52,894 bases of DNA from NCBI GenBank assembly GCA_013607635.1, contig VCAY01000006.1:1-52894 (forward strand). The letters are read 5' to 3'. A model generated the notes under the pieces. The model was not told the DNA's origin and made no database searches. It worked only from the letters and a program-made list of their open reading frames with translations. Numbering within the stretch: position 1 is the first letter of the stretch; each line of letters begins with the position of its first letter. This document shows, in pieces, positions 1 to 7,629 of this stretch. A program made the position numbers and the translations under genes. Origin of the DNA: Campylobacterota bacterium (GTDB taxonomy: Bacteria > Campylobacterota > Campylobacteria > Campylobacterales > Sulfurimonadaceae).

Positions 1-35
1 AAGAAATAGGGGTCAGGTGACAACTACAACTTTTA
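1..35. mobile_element. possible end of an IS200/RAYT-type element
   Basis: The window opens with AATAGGGGTCAGGTGACAAC. From memory, GGGGTCAGGT-type sequence is common beside Y1 (HUH) transposase genes of the IS200/RAYT kind in proteobacteria. No transposase is inside the window, so this would be the right edge of an element lying mostly to the left. The assignment rests on resemblance only. Confidence 0.2.
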
Positions 36-48
36 TCACAGGAGACAC

Positions 49-111
49 AATGCCTCGGAGGGATACCAACCCAAATTAATACAAATCCCGAGGTGGCATT
101 GATATTTTTTT
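49..111 (+). terminator. hairpin plus T-run, probable terminator of a gene left of the window
   Basis: AATGCC (49-54) pairs with GGCATT (95-100), and GGGAT (60-64) pairs with ATCCC (85-89), with a 5x5 internal loop between the two helices. A run of T follows at 104-110. This fits an imperfect intrinsic terminator read on the plus strand. It also separates the next small gene from anything upstream. Confidence 0.4.
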
Positions 112-115
112 ATTG

Positions 116-121
116 TATAAT
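116..121 (+). promoter_or_regulatory. -10 box of the small membrane-protein pair
   Basis: A perfect TATAAT stands 7 nt before the ATG at 129. Transcription would begin at or next to the start codon, so the message may be leaderless. It also argues against an upstream start at 93, which would lie inside the terminator hairpin. Confidence 0.4.
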
Positions 122-128
122 ACCAATT

Positions 129-323
129 ATGGCAAAGATAGACGAGATAAAAGAATGGTTGAATTTTTTAAATAGATTGTTTTCGATAGGATTAATTACA
201 CTCTTAGGTATTGTCGGCTGGTTATTTTTAAATTATAAAACAGCTGGATTTATTTTATTGATTATCTTGTTAATGCTCTCAAAGAAGATCATAATAAATA
301 TAAAAATGTTAAAGGAGTTATAG
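129..323 (+). CDS. small membrane protein, two predicted TM segments
   Basis: A 64-residue protein of unknown function. Residues 1-16 are polar and probably cytoplasmic. Two hydrophobic stretches follow (about 17-35 and 39-54, around LITLLGIVGWLFL and FILLIILLML), ending in a lysine-rich tail, so a two-pass membrane protein with both ends inside is likely. The reading frame extends back to 93, but that part lies in a terminator hairpin, and a TATAAT box ends 7 nt before the ATG at 129, so I choose the shorter start. No Shine-Dalgarno sequence is visible. A second tiny membrane ORF begins 1 nt after its stop, which suggests the two work together. I cannot name a family. Confidence 0.5.
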   Translation: MAKIDEIKEWLNFLNRLFSIGLITLLGIVGWLFLNYKTAGFILLIILLMLSKKIIINIKMLKEL

Positions 324-324
324 A

Positions 325-414
325 ATGATAGAATATGTAGTCGCAATCAGTTTTTTAGCTGCTATCGGTATGTTCGCATATATTTCTATAAAAGCGTTAA
401 ATATCTCTTTATAA
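325..414 (+). CDS. 29-residue single-pass membrane peptide
   Basis: A tiny ORF that is almost entirely one hydrophobic helix (YVVAISFLAAIGMFAYISI). It has a good ribosome binding site, AAAGGAG at 311-317, 7 nt before the ATG and inside the end of the preceding gene. One nucleotide separates the two genes, so translational coupling is likely. Peptides of this size and shape can be toxins of type I systems, accessory subunits of membrane complexes, or remnants. Nothing in the sequence decides between these. Confidence 0.4.
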   Translation: MIEYVVAISFLAAIGMFAYISIKALNISL

Positions 415-435
415 AAAAGAAAGGCGTACACTCTC

Positions 436-459
436 GTTCCTAATCTCCCGATTGGGAAC
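436..459. terminator. short hairpin between convergent genes
   Basis: GTTCCTAAT (436-444) pairs with ATTGGGAAC (451-459), with one T.G wobble and a 6-nt loop. It lies between the plus-strand micro-genes and the 3' end of the minus-strand J-domain gene. There is no good T-run on either side, so termination is only inferred from position. Confidence 0.3.
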
Positions 460-461
460 CT

Positions 462-1265
462 TTAGCTAACAATTCTAAGCGCTTCATAAGCCTCTTGGAG
501 TAGTTGAAATTTTTGTGTGTAGTGCTCCACCATGTGGGGTTCTTCATGAAACACTTTGTCGGGGTGGTACACTTTGGTGAGTTTTTTGTAGCTTTTTTTG
601 AGCGCATCTTGACTCGCTCCAACCGGACACTCTAAAATGGTGTAGAACCGCTTTTTCGACTCCAGCTCATCCTCTTTGACAAGATCACCAAAACTATAGT
701 TGGCAAAATCGCTGTAAAGTTTTGACATAAACTTGTTATCGTAAGTGTAGTGGATCTGATAGTGCAAGATATGGCGTTTGTTTAAAGCCCTCTCAAGCCT
801 CGCTTTTGCTTTATAGTCACTCACATCAATAACCAATGAAACATCGGTACCACGTTCAACATACACCTCAAGCTGTGATCGCAGATAGTTAACAACCCAC
901 GAATTTGGCTGCTCAAGCGAGATAAGCACCGTGTTTTTATCGTACGCGTAAAGATTGACAGAGAGTTTTTGCGGCTCCTCCATTTTGCCAAGTTGTATCT
1001 TGATGGGCTGATTGCCAAAGCGAAGCATCGAGCGTAAAAAGAACTCATGATGAAAATCGTGTACCTTGGCATGGTGTTCACTGAGTTGATGTAAAAAATC
1101 TTCTCGGATCTGCTGTAATGATTCGTTGCGAAACACAAGCACCGCTTTTGGTAAAAAGAGCATCCCTCTTGTATGATGGTTTAAAAACTCTTTCATCCAA
1201 TCGGCATTGAGTGTTTCAAAGTCTGTAGTGATAAGGATAAGGTTATTGCGTAAAACTATCTCCAT
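462..1265 (-). CDS. J-domain (DnaJ-like) co-chaperone
   Basis: A 267-residue protein with a C-terminal J-domain at about residues 205-266, including the essential HPD tripeptide (YHPDKVF, 234-236) and the helix IV-like end (LLQEAYEAL). J-domains recruit and stimulate DnaK. The N-terminal 200 residues contain no Gly/Phe-rich region, zinc finger or DnaJ C-terminal domain, so this is not DnaJ itself; they are unrecognised and presumably choose the client. No TM segment is visible, so it should be cytoplasmic. The start ATG has GGTAGGAAAT just upstream. It is divergent from purF. Epsilonproteobacteria carry a similar C-terminal J-domain protein, from memory. Confidence 0.8.
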   Translation of the reverse strand: MEIVLRNNLILITTDFETLNADWMKEFLNHHTRGMLFLPKAVLVFRNESLQQIREDFLHQLSEHHAKVHDFHHEFFLRSMLRFGNQPIKIQLGKMEEPQKLSVNLYAYDKNTVLISLEQPNSWVVNYLRSQLEVYVERGTDVSLVIDVSDYKAKARLERALNKRHILHYQIHYTYDNKFMSKLYSDFANYSFGDLVKEDELESKKRFYTILECPVGASQDALKKSYKKLTKVYHPDKVFHEEPHMVEHYTQKFQLLQEAYEALRIVS

Positions 1266-1351
1266 ATTTCCTACCTCACAGAGCTATCTTTGCAAGAGAT
1301 AAGCAACTTTAGTTCCATTGATTTTTAAAGATTAATTTTTAAAAGTTTGAG

Positions 1352-1357
1352 TATAAT
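1352..1357 (+). promoter_or_regulatory. -10 box of purF
   Basis: TATAAT at 1352-1357, followed by a 5' leader of about 20 nt. The box overlaps the upstream in-frame TTG at 1357, so that TTG cannot be the translation start; this fixes purF at the TTG at 1387. Confidence 0.65.
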
Positions 1358-1386
1358 TGCACCACTATTTTACAAGGACTCTCATC

Positions 1387-2742
1387 TTGCGTGAAAATAT
1401 AAATGAAAAATGTGCGGTTACAGGGATATTTGGTCATGAAGAGGCTTCAAAGCTAGCTTATTTCTCACTCCACTCTTTGCAACATCGTGGTCAAGAGGCT
1501 GCGGGGATATCTTCAGCTGATGGCAAAAAAGTACACACGATCAAAGATCGCGGTCTTGTGATGAAAGTGTTTAGTGAACAAAAACTTGAAACACTTCAAG
1601 GAAAAGCGGCCATAGGTCACACACGATACTCAACTGCCGGGGATGATTCGATCCTCGATGCACAGCCTGTATTTGCAAGATACGACCTTGGTGAGATGGC
1701 AATCGTACACAACGGTAACCTTACCAACGCCAAAGAGATTAGAGATCAGCTCATCGAAAAAGGTGCGATTTTTCAGACTTTTATGGATACCGAAAACCTT
1801 ATCCACCTCATCGCCAAAAGCACGCAAGATAAACTGCTTGATCGTATCATTGACGCGGTGCAAAAGATCGAGGGTGCATTTTCACTCATCTTTTTAAGTC
1901 GCACCAAGATGTTTGCCATGCGTGATCGTCACGGTTTTAGACCGCTGAGTCTTGGACGGCTCTCAAACGGCGGCTACATTGTAGCGAGTGAGACTTGTGC
2001 TTTTGATCTTGTGGGTGCTACTTTTATCCGTGATGTTGCACCGGGTGAGCTTTTAGTGTTTGAGGAAGGCAAAGCACCGCAAAGCATTCAAGTGTTTGAA
2101 CCGACTCCAAAACACTGTATCTTTGAGTATGTTTACTTCGCGCGTCCAGACTCAACCGTTTTTGGGCAGTCTGTGTATCAAACCAGAAAAAATATGGGGA
2201 GCGAGCTTGCCAAGATGGCACCGGTTGATGCCGATGTAGTGATCCCGGTTCCTGATGGCGGTGTTCCTTCAGCCATTGGTTATGCACAAGAGAGTGGGAT
2301 CCCTTACGAGATGGGGATTATGCGAAACCACTATATTGGGCGTACTTTTATCGAACCGACCCAAGAGATGCGTGACCTGAAAGTAAAAATGAAACTCTCC
2401 CCTATGCCGGAAGTGATTGCAGGTAAAAAAGTGATCGTGATCGATGACTCGATCGTTCGTGGAACCACCTCAAGACGCATCGTGCGTATGCTTAAAGAAG
2501 CGGGTGCGGCAGAGGTGCATATACGTATCTCTTCCCCACCGACAACTGACCCTTGTTTTTACGGGGTTGATACACCCGACAAAGAGAAACTCATCGCTGC
2601 CAATATGAGCATCGAGGAGATCTGCAAATATATCGAAGCCGATTCTCTTGCATATCTTGACGAAGCGGCACTGCTAAGAAGTGTCAACGCCCAAGAGGAC
2701 ACATACTGTACCGCTTGTTTTACAGGTAGATACATCGTCTAA
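1387..2742 (+). CDS. purF: amidophosphoribosyltransferase PurF
   Basis: Catalyses the first committed step of purine synthesis: PRPP plus glutamine gives phosphoribosylamine. The N-terminal class II glutamine amidotransferase domain starts at Cys9 (KCAVTGIFGHEEAS, then LQHRGQEAAGI and TGDTENLI-like features). The C-terminal phosphoribosyltransferase domain has the PRPP loop VIVIDDSIVRGTTSRR. The total is 451 residues. I place the start at TTG 1387: AAGGA stands 8 nt upstream, and the longer frame collides with the -10 box. This leaves an 8-residue propeptide (MRENINEK) before the nucleophile Cys9, as in PurF enzymes that are self-processed. The next gene overlaps by one base (TAATG), so they form an operon. 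Confidence 0.95.
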   Translation: MRENINEKCAVTGIFGHEEASKLAYFSLHSLQHRGQEAAGISSADGKKVHTIKDRGLVMKVFSEQKLETLQGKAAIGHTRYSTAGDDSILDAQPVFARYDLGEMAIVHNGNLTNAKEIRDQLIEKGAIFQTFMDTENLIHLIAKSTQDKLLDRIIDAVQKIEGAFSLIFLSRTKMFAMRDRHGFRPLSLGRLSNGGYIVASETCAFDLVGATFIRDVAPGELLVFEEGKAPQSIQVFEPTPKHCIFEYVYFARPDSTVFGQSVYQTRKNMGSELAKMAPVDADVVIPVPDGGVPSAIGYAQESGIPYEMGIMRNHYIGRTFIEPTQEMRDLKVKMKLSPMPEVIAGKKVIVIDDSIVRGTTSRRIVRMLKEAGAAEVHIRISSPPTTDPCFYGVDTPDKEKLIAANMSIEEICKYIEADSLAYLDEAALLRSVNAQEDTYCTACFTGRYIV

Positions 2743-3716
2743 TGTCTCAAACAGCTCCAAAGCAGATCTACACCTTTGGCAACTATCTCAAAGAGAAGTT
2801 TGGTTGCAAGGTGTATAAAGTTGGCATCAACATCTCCGGTTTTACATGTCCAAACATCGATGGAACGGTAGCTAAAGGGGGTTGCACCTTTTGTGAAAAC
2901 GACTCTTTTAGTGCCAGCACCAACCAGGTTCAAGAGCTCAAAGGGTTTCATCTTAACCTCACTTCCAAAGAGAACCCTTTTTTAGACAAACAACTCCTGC
3001 AACTCAAACAACAGTTTCAGGCAATCTCAAGCAGACAAAAAAAAGAGTATGGCGCGCAAAAGTTCATCGTCTATTTTCAATCTTTTACCAACACTTACGC
3101 CCCTTTTGAGACACTCAAAGCACTCTATGAAAAAGCGCTTAGTTTTGAAGATGTTGTGGGTCTTAGTATTGGAACACGCTCAGACAGCATCACCGAAGAG
3201 ACACTCGCATACCTTGCAGATCTTGCCAAAGAAAAAGAGATATGGATCGAGTTTGGGATCCAGTCTGTGTACGATCAAACCCTGCAAAAGATCAACCGCG
3301 GACACGACAGCGCCAACGTCAAAGAGTGGATTTTAAAAGCCAAAGATGCAGGACTTAATGTTTGCGGGCATCTTATCTTTGGTTTGCCGAATGAGACACA
3401 ACAGATGATGCTAGAGACTGCCAAACAGGCTTATGAGTGGGGGATCGACTCAGTGAAGTACCACCCTTTGTATGTGGTCAAGCGAACAGCGCTTGCCAAC
3501 GAATACACCCGCGGGGAGTTTAGCCCAATCAGCGAAAAGCTTTATCTTGACACCCTTGTAAAAGCACTCCAGATGAAACCGTCACCTATAACGGTACAAA
3601 GGGTCACAGCAGGAATAAACAATGCCTCACTCCTAGCACCCAAATGGTGCTACGATAAAAATCAGCAAGTCAAAAAGATCAACGCCGCGCTAAAACAGGT
3701 TGGACTCAAATACTAG
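2742..3716 (+). CDS. radical SAM protein, YhcC/TIGR01212-like
   Basis: A 324-residue radical SAM enzyme. The iron-sulfur cysteines are in the C-x11-C-x2-C spacing (CPNIDGTVAKGGCTFC, near residue 36) typical of the YhcC family rather than the usual C-x3-C-x2-C. An SPASM-type extension is not seen. The C-terminal stretch (KMKPSPITVQR-like, ITVQRVTAG) also matches that family. The reaction is not established for the family; an RNA- or protein-modifying role is commonly assumed. It starts on the stop codon of purF (TAATG) and is therefore co-translated with it. It converges on the minus-strand gene at 3713 with a 4-nt overlap around CTAG. Confidence 0.8.
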   Translation: MSQTAPKQIYTFGNYLKEKFGCKVYKVGINISGFTCPNIDGTVAKGGCTFCENDSFSASTNQVQELKGFHLNLTSKENPFLDKQLLQLKQQFQAISSRQKKEYGAQKFIVYFQSFTNTYAPFETLKALYEKALSFEDVVGLSIGTRSDSITEETLAYLADLAKEKEIWIEFGIQSVYDQTLQKINRGHDSANVKEWILKAKDAGLNVCGHLIFGLPNETQQMMLETAKQAYEWGIDSVKYHPLYVVKRTALANEYTRGEFSPISEKLYLDTLVKALQMKPSPITVQRVTAGINNASLLAPKWCYDKNQQVKKINAALKQVGLKY

Positions 3717-4261
3717 TGCGCCTCTAGCTTGATAAAATCTGCCGTATTGCTAAAATATGGCGGAAATCTAAAGAAGACTCGAAACTGTTTAGAGTATCCG
3801 GGTTTAAGGTTTTTAGCGATGATAAACCTCTTGACAATAGTTTGTGGCTTATCTTTATCGATCCGCATCCCCCCGTTTAAAAATTCAAAAAGACCGGTAG
3901 ATTTGTAAAAGTTACCCCCTTTGATATTTCCTGTAGCATGACCCTTATTCACAAGTTTTATCTCTAGTATGATCTTGCCGATCTTGAAATGACCGCTATT
4001 TTTTACAACACCGCTGTAAATGATCTTTTCAAGACCTAAAATTCGTTTGTTTTTTATTTTGACGATCTGCGCTTTTTTTGTATATTTGTCAACTATAAAG
4101 AGACTCAATACAGCCAAAAATAAACTCACAAGCGTCACACTAAAAAGCATAGAATACCTAAGCTTAGGTGATTTTTGCTTCAAAGAACTGTAGATACCAA
4201 AAAGAGAAACGAAACCAATGAGAAGAAAAGTTATAAAGTGCACATAATTAAGTTCTGTCAT
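3713..4261 (-). CDS. small membrane protein, possibly DUF2393-like (copy 2)
   Basis: 182 residues with two N-terminal TM segments (about 8-25 and 39-60), followed by a roughly 115-residue domain with short beta-strand-like stretches (IIYSGVVKNSGHFKIGKIIL; VKRFIIAKNLKPG) that would lie outside the cytoplasm. The upstream neighbour has the same plan, so they look like tandem paralogues. The layout and context recall the DUF2393 proteins of Epsilonproteobacteria, but I cannot confirm the family. Its start overlaps the upstream gene by 4 nt (ATGA). It is last in the ilvE-SPFH-hisIE transcription unit. Confidence 0.65.
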   Translation of the reverse strand: MTELNYVHFITFLLIGFVSLFGIYSSLKQKSPKLRYSMLFSVTLVSLFLAVLSLFIVDKYTKKAQIVKIKNKRILGLEKIIYSGVVKNSGHFKIGKIILEIKLVNKGHATGNIKGGNFYKSTGLFEFLNGGMRIDKDKPQTIVKRFIIAKNLKPGYSKQFRVFFRFPPYFSNTADFIKLEAH

Positions 4262-4764
4262 CTACAATCTGCTTTGAGTGAAATGTTGTAATCTCCGCTG
4301 TATCTAAAAGGTTCAATGATCAATTTGAACTCTCGCGTTTCATTGGCGTCGATACTCTCCTCAAATATCGACATTTTTTTAAACGGCTTTAACTTTAAGA
4401 TCATATTTTTGTATCTGTTTTGAGTGATTTTATAAACCGATGCTGTAATCTTACACCTTTGAAAGTGTCGTTTTGAAAGATTGCGCAGCTTTGCTTTGAG
4501 AACAACTGCTGCAACAAAGTGAAGTTTTTTCTGCTCAATAAGTTGCACTTCATTGGCAAAAAGGAACTCATGCATCTTGATATAGCCATAAGTTGGACCC
4601 AAAACAATCGTGGCAAATGCGAGAAGGATCAAAAAGATTGCCATCTTAATTTGGTTGCGAAAAAAGATCCCCAAAACAATAAAGAGTAAAAACAGAAGCA
4701 ACGAAACACCAAAAAGTAGATAATCGTACACCATCAAAGAATCGCTCAATCGCTGCAGCTTCAT
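4258..4764 (-). CDS. small membrane protein, possibly DUF2393-like (copy 1)
   Basis: 168 residues: two hydrophobic helices (about 15-33 and 38-60), then a soluble domain rich in beta structure (FVAAVVLKAKLRNLSKRHF; REFKLIIEPFRYSGDYNISL). The shared features with the gene downstream are two TM helices, a stretch of the form V-x-N-x-S/G-x-x-x-F, and a C-terminal strand pair beginning TREFKL or SKQFRV. This suggests duplication followed by divergence. It lies 8 nt after hisIE, so it belongs to that operon although a link to histidine synthesis is not evident. Confidence 0.65.
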   Translation of the reverse strand: MKLQRLSDSLMVYDYLLFGVSLLLFLLFIVLGIFFRNQIKMAIFLILLAFATIVLGPTYGYIKMHEFLFANEVQLIEQKKLHFVAAVVLKAKLRNLSKRHFQRCKITASVYKITQNRYKNMILKLKPFKKMSIFEESIDANETREFKLIIEPFRYSGDYNISLKADCR

Positions 4765-4772
4765 CTGCTATC

Positions 4773-5456
4773 CTACTTATCTGCTCTGGAGCTCTTCTCA
4801 GCTATGCCGCTCATACCAAAACGGCGGGCAAGCTCTTGCTTGATGCGATCTGGTGAGATATTTTTACTCGCTAGTGCTACTAACACGTGGTAAGTCAAAT
4901 CTGCCGCTTCATAGATCATTGCATCTGCATCATTATCCTTATGTGCAAAGCAGTACTCCCCCGCTTCCTCAACCACTTTTTTTAAGATGGTGTTCTCACC
5001 TTTACTTAGAAGTTTTGCCGTCCATGAGGTGCTAGGGTCTGCATTTTTTCGCTCTTGGATGGTGTGGTAAAGTGTGTCGATCACCCCATACGCTGCAGTG
5101 GTATCTACCTCAACATCACTTACACTTTTACCCGAAGTAAGCTCGGTAAAAAAGCAAGATCGCCTACCCGTGTGGCAGGCAACACCGCTTTGTTTGACTT
5201 TGATGAGCAGAGTATCGTTATCACAATCTAGCAAAAAACTTTCGATCTCTTGGGTGTGTCCGCTACTCTCACCCTTTTTCCACACTCTTTGTTTGGAGCG
5301 TGAGTAGTAGTATGCCTGTTTCGTTTTGAGTGAAAGCTCTAACGCCTCCTCGTTCATATACGCCATCATCAACACTTCATTGGTTGTGGCATCTTGCACA
5401 ACAACCGGCAAAAGCTCCTGTTTTTGCCAGTCAATTTTTGCAATAATCTCTTTCAT
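4773..5456 (-). CDS. hisI: bifunctional phosphoribosyl-AMP cyclohydrolase / phosphoribosyl-ATP pyrophosphatase HisIE
   Basis: Catalyses steps 2 and 3 of histidine synthesis. Residues 1-115 are the HisI cyclohydrolase domain, with YYYSRSKQRVWKKGESSGH and the metal-binding cysteines in VACHTGRRSCFF. Residues about 125-225 are the HisE pyrophosphohydrolase domain, with KKVVEEAGEYCFA and DLTYHVLVAL. The length of 227 residues is normal for a HisIE fusion. It sits 2 nt after the SPFH gene and 8 nt before the two small membrane proteins, in one minus-strand operon. No other his gene is in the window, so the pathway is dispersed in this genome. Confidence 0.95.
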   Translation of the reverse strand: MKEIIAKIDWQKQELLPVVVQDATTNEVLMMAYMNEEALELSLKTKQAYYYSRSKQRVWKKGESSGHTQEIESFLLDCDNDTLLIKVKQSGVACHTGRRSCFFTELTSGKSVSDVEVDTTAAYGVIDTLYHTIQERKNADPSTSWTAKLLSKGENTILKKVVEEAGEYCFAHKDNDADAMIYEAADLTYHVLVALASKNISPDRIKQELARRFGMSGIAEKSSRADK

Positions 5457-5458
5457 GG

Positions 5459-6553
5459 TTAGTTGGCACTCGATCGTTTTTTGGCATCTTTCATATCAAC
5501 CCAGATGTTTGGGGTTGAGCCACCCGGTGTTAGGAAGATTTTGGCATCTTTGTTGTTTTGCAGTGCCTCGTTGAACTTTCCTTGCACCTTAATCTGCTCT
5601 AACTGCAACAGTTTTGGAGTGAGCGATTTTGCAATCTCAAGGTTGGCTTTGGCTTTTGCTTTGGCTTCGATCGTGATAGCATCCGCCTTACCTTGCGCTT
5701 CGATACGCGCTTTATCCGCTATACCTTTTGCTTCTGCAGCTTTTTTCAGCGCCTCTTGCTTCGCACGTTGCACCTCTTGCTGTGTACGCTCAACCTCCTG
5801 TTTGGCAACCTGAACACGCTCGATTTGCTCTTTTACTTTTTGGGGTAGTACAATCTCACGAAGTTGCACCGATTGTAAAACAGTCGGAGAGTTTTTCAGC
5901 GATTCAACATTTTGACGTATCCCAACCTCGATCGCATCTGCGATGGTGTTTCTCTCGCGAGGAAGCAACTCTGCTTCATATTTACCAACCACATTACGCA
6001 CTACATCACGCACAACCGGGTTGATGATCTTATCTTCCCAGCTAAATCCCCAGTTTGAGATTGTTTGTGCGGCAAACTGTGAGTTAAGACGGTACTGCAC
6101 AGTTAGCTCAATATTCACAGGCAAACCACGCTTGTCTAAAACTGTAATAGCCGGTTTTGTCAAGATCCCTGAAGTGTTGCCATTTGCTTCGATCCTGCTT
6201 GCATAGTTGATAACACGCACCTTTGTATCGACAAGGTACACTTTTTGAATAATTGGGATGATAAAGTGAAGCCCCGGTAAAAGTGCCTGATCTTGATACT
6301 TACCGTTGGTACTTAAAATACCCCGTTGCCCCTCTTCGATGATCGTAAAAGGTTTAGCAAGCACCAACACCACAACAACTGCGATAATAAAGTAGATAAG
6401 CCCCGCTTTACCGCTACCCATGTTAAAGTTCATCTGTGGCATCTGCGGTCCTTTTGGACCTGTACCATTGCCACCACCTGAGTTTGAAGAGCGTTTATAT
6501 CCACCCCCCTCACTCTTTTTTTTGTTAAAATAGTCGTTCATATCTGAAGCCAT
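5459..6553 (-). CDS. SPFH/band 7 (HflK/prohibitin-like) membrane protein
   Basis: 364 residues. A Gly/Asn-rich cytoplasmic head (GGGYKRSSNSGGGNG) precedes one TM helix (about 48-68, LIYFIIAVVVVLVLA). Then come the SPFH domain and a long coiled coil of Glu/Ala/Lys repeats (about 245-330, EVERTQQEVQRAKQEALKK). Such proteins form ring-like membrane scaffolds and often tune FtsH-type proteolysis. No HflC partner is adjacent. I choose the ATG at 6553 (MASDMNDYF), which has AGGAAA at proper spacing; the frame also allows ATG at 6571. The head resembles HflK, but without a partner I keep the wider name. Confidence 0.85.
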   Translation of the reverse strand: MASDMNDYFNKKKSEGGGYKRSSNSGGGNGTGPKGPQMPQMNFNMGSGKAGLIYFIIAVVVVLVLAKPFTIIEEGQRGILSTNGKYQDQALLPGLHFIIPIIQKVYLVDTKVRVINYASRIEANGNTSGILTKPAITVLDKRGLPVNIELTVQYRLNSQFAAQTISNWGFSWEDKIINPVVRDVVRNVVGKYEAELLPRERNTIADAIEVGIRQNVESLKNSPTVLQSVQLREIVLPQKVKEQIERVQVAKQEVERTQQEVQRAKQEALKKAAEAKGIADKARIEAQGKADAITIEAKAKAKANLEIAKSLTPKLLQLEQIKVQGKFNEALQNNKDAKIFLTPGGSTPNIWVDMKDAKKRSSAN

Positions 6554-6586
6554 CTTGATATTTTCCTGCATTATTATCTCTCTTTC

Positions 6587-7507
6587 TTAGTCAATATATG
6601 TCAAATAGTGTGTATATTTTGGGTTGCGCCCAAAAACAATGTCAAAATAATCACTTTGGATCTTTGCAGTCAGCTCACCACGACTCCCTGTTCCAATCTC
6701 TCTGGCATCTACTTGTGCAATCGGTGTGATCTCTGCAGCAGTTCCTGTTAAAAATGCCTCATCAGCGACGTACACCTCTTCACGAGTAATACGGCGACGC
6801 GTGACTTTGATCCCCATATCTTCAGCCATCTCGATCACCGTTTTTTGGGTGATTGACGCGAGTGAATTGTCATTTGGCGGCGTGATAAGCTCACCATCTT
6901 TAACCATAAAGAAACATGCGCCACTCGCTTCAGCAACATACCCTTGATCATCAAGTAAAAGTGCTTCATCATATCCGCACTCTATCGCCTCATACTTTGC
7001 CATTTGGCTGTTTAGGTAGTTGGCTGTTGCTTTGGCTTTACCCATATTTGAAGTGTTTGCAGGTCTTGTCATCGAAGCGATTTTAAGTTTGATCCCTTTT
7101 CTCATCCCCTCTTCACCAAGGTAAGCGCCCCACTCCCAAGCTGCCATAACCGTCTCGACAGGAGCCTCTTTATGATACACCCCCATCACACCATAGCCCA
7201 AAAATGCAAAAGGTCTAATGTAAACATTATCTCCGCTAAACTCATTTTTTTTGATCAAATCGATCTGTGCCTGATTCATCTCCTCTACGCTGTAAGGGAT
7301 GTCGATAAGTGTCATCTTTGCTGATTCTTTGAGTCTTTTTGTATGATCATTTAGACGAAAGATCGCATACCCTCTGTCTGTTTTATAAGCTTTTGTCCCC
7401 TCAATAACACCGTTGCCGTAGTGTAATGTGTGTGATAGTACGTGTGTTTTCGCATCTTCCCATGCTACAAATGCACCATTCATCCAAATATATTTGGCTG
7501 CGTCCAT
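6587..7507 (-). CDS. ilvE: branched-chain amino acid aminotransferase IlvE
   Basis: Fold-type IV PLP aminotransferase that makes or degrades Leu, Ile and Val by exchanging with glutamate. Signatures are HTLHYGNGVIEGTKAY near the N-terminus, the PLP lysine in SNMGKAKATANYLNS, and EASGACFFMV. It is 306 residues long, as in E. coli IlvE. The ATG at 7507 (MDAAKYIWMNG) is preceded by GGAG at 7 nt; the longer frame begins with a TTG that is part of that Shine-Dalgarno region. It appears to head the operon leading to the SPFH gene and hisIE (33-nt gap). Confidence 0.93.
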   Translation of the reverse strand: MDAAKYIWMNGAFVAWEDAKTHVLSHTLHYGNGVIEGTKAYKTDRGYAIFRLNDHTKRLKESAKMTLIDIPYSVEEMNQAQIDLIKKNEFSGDNVYIRPFAFLGYGVMGVYHKEAPVETVMAAWEWGAYLGEEGMRKGIKLKIASMTRPANTSNMGKAKATANYLNSQMAKYEAIECGYDEALLLDDQGYVAEASGACFFMVKDGELITPPNDNSLASITQKTVIEMAEDMGIKVTRRRITREEVYVADEAFLTGTAAEITPIAQVDAREIGTGSRGELTAKIQSDYFDIVFGRNPKYTHYLTYID

Positions 7508-7573
7508 TAAAATCTCCAAATTAAAAAGTGGGATATTTTACCCTAAATGATATTTATGTTTGATTAAAGAGAG

Positions 7574-7596
7574 GAGCAAGGCAAAGAACCTCGCTC
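7574..7596 (-). terminator. terminator of the porin gene
   Basis: On the minus strand GAGCGAGG (7596-7589) pairs with CCTTGCTC (7581-7574), with one wobble and a 7-nt loop, followed by a pyrimidine-rich CTCTCTTTAATC. It lies 33 nt after the porin stop codon and upstream of ilvE, so the porin is probably monocistronic. Confidence 0.55.
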
Positions 7597-7629
7597 TTGT
7601 AAGGAGAATGAAATTTGTGTTTTAAGAGA

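Noticed and set aside
93-128. Extended N-terminus of the first small membrane protein
   Set aside because: It would start inside a terminator hairpin, and a TATAAT box lies between it and ATG 129.
5463-6206. Several plus-strand ORFs opposite the SPFH gene
   Set aside because: They are antisense shadows of the coiled-coil repeats; the minus strand has clear domains and neighbours.
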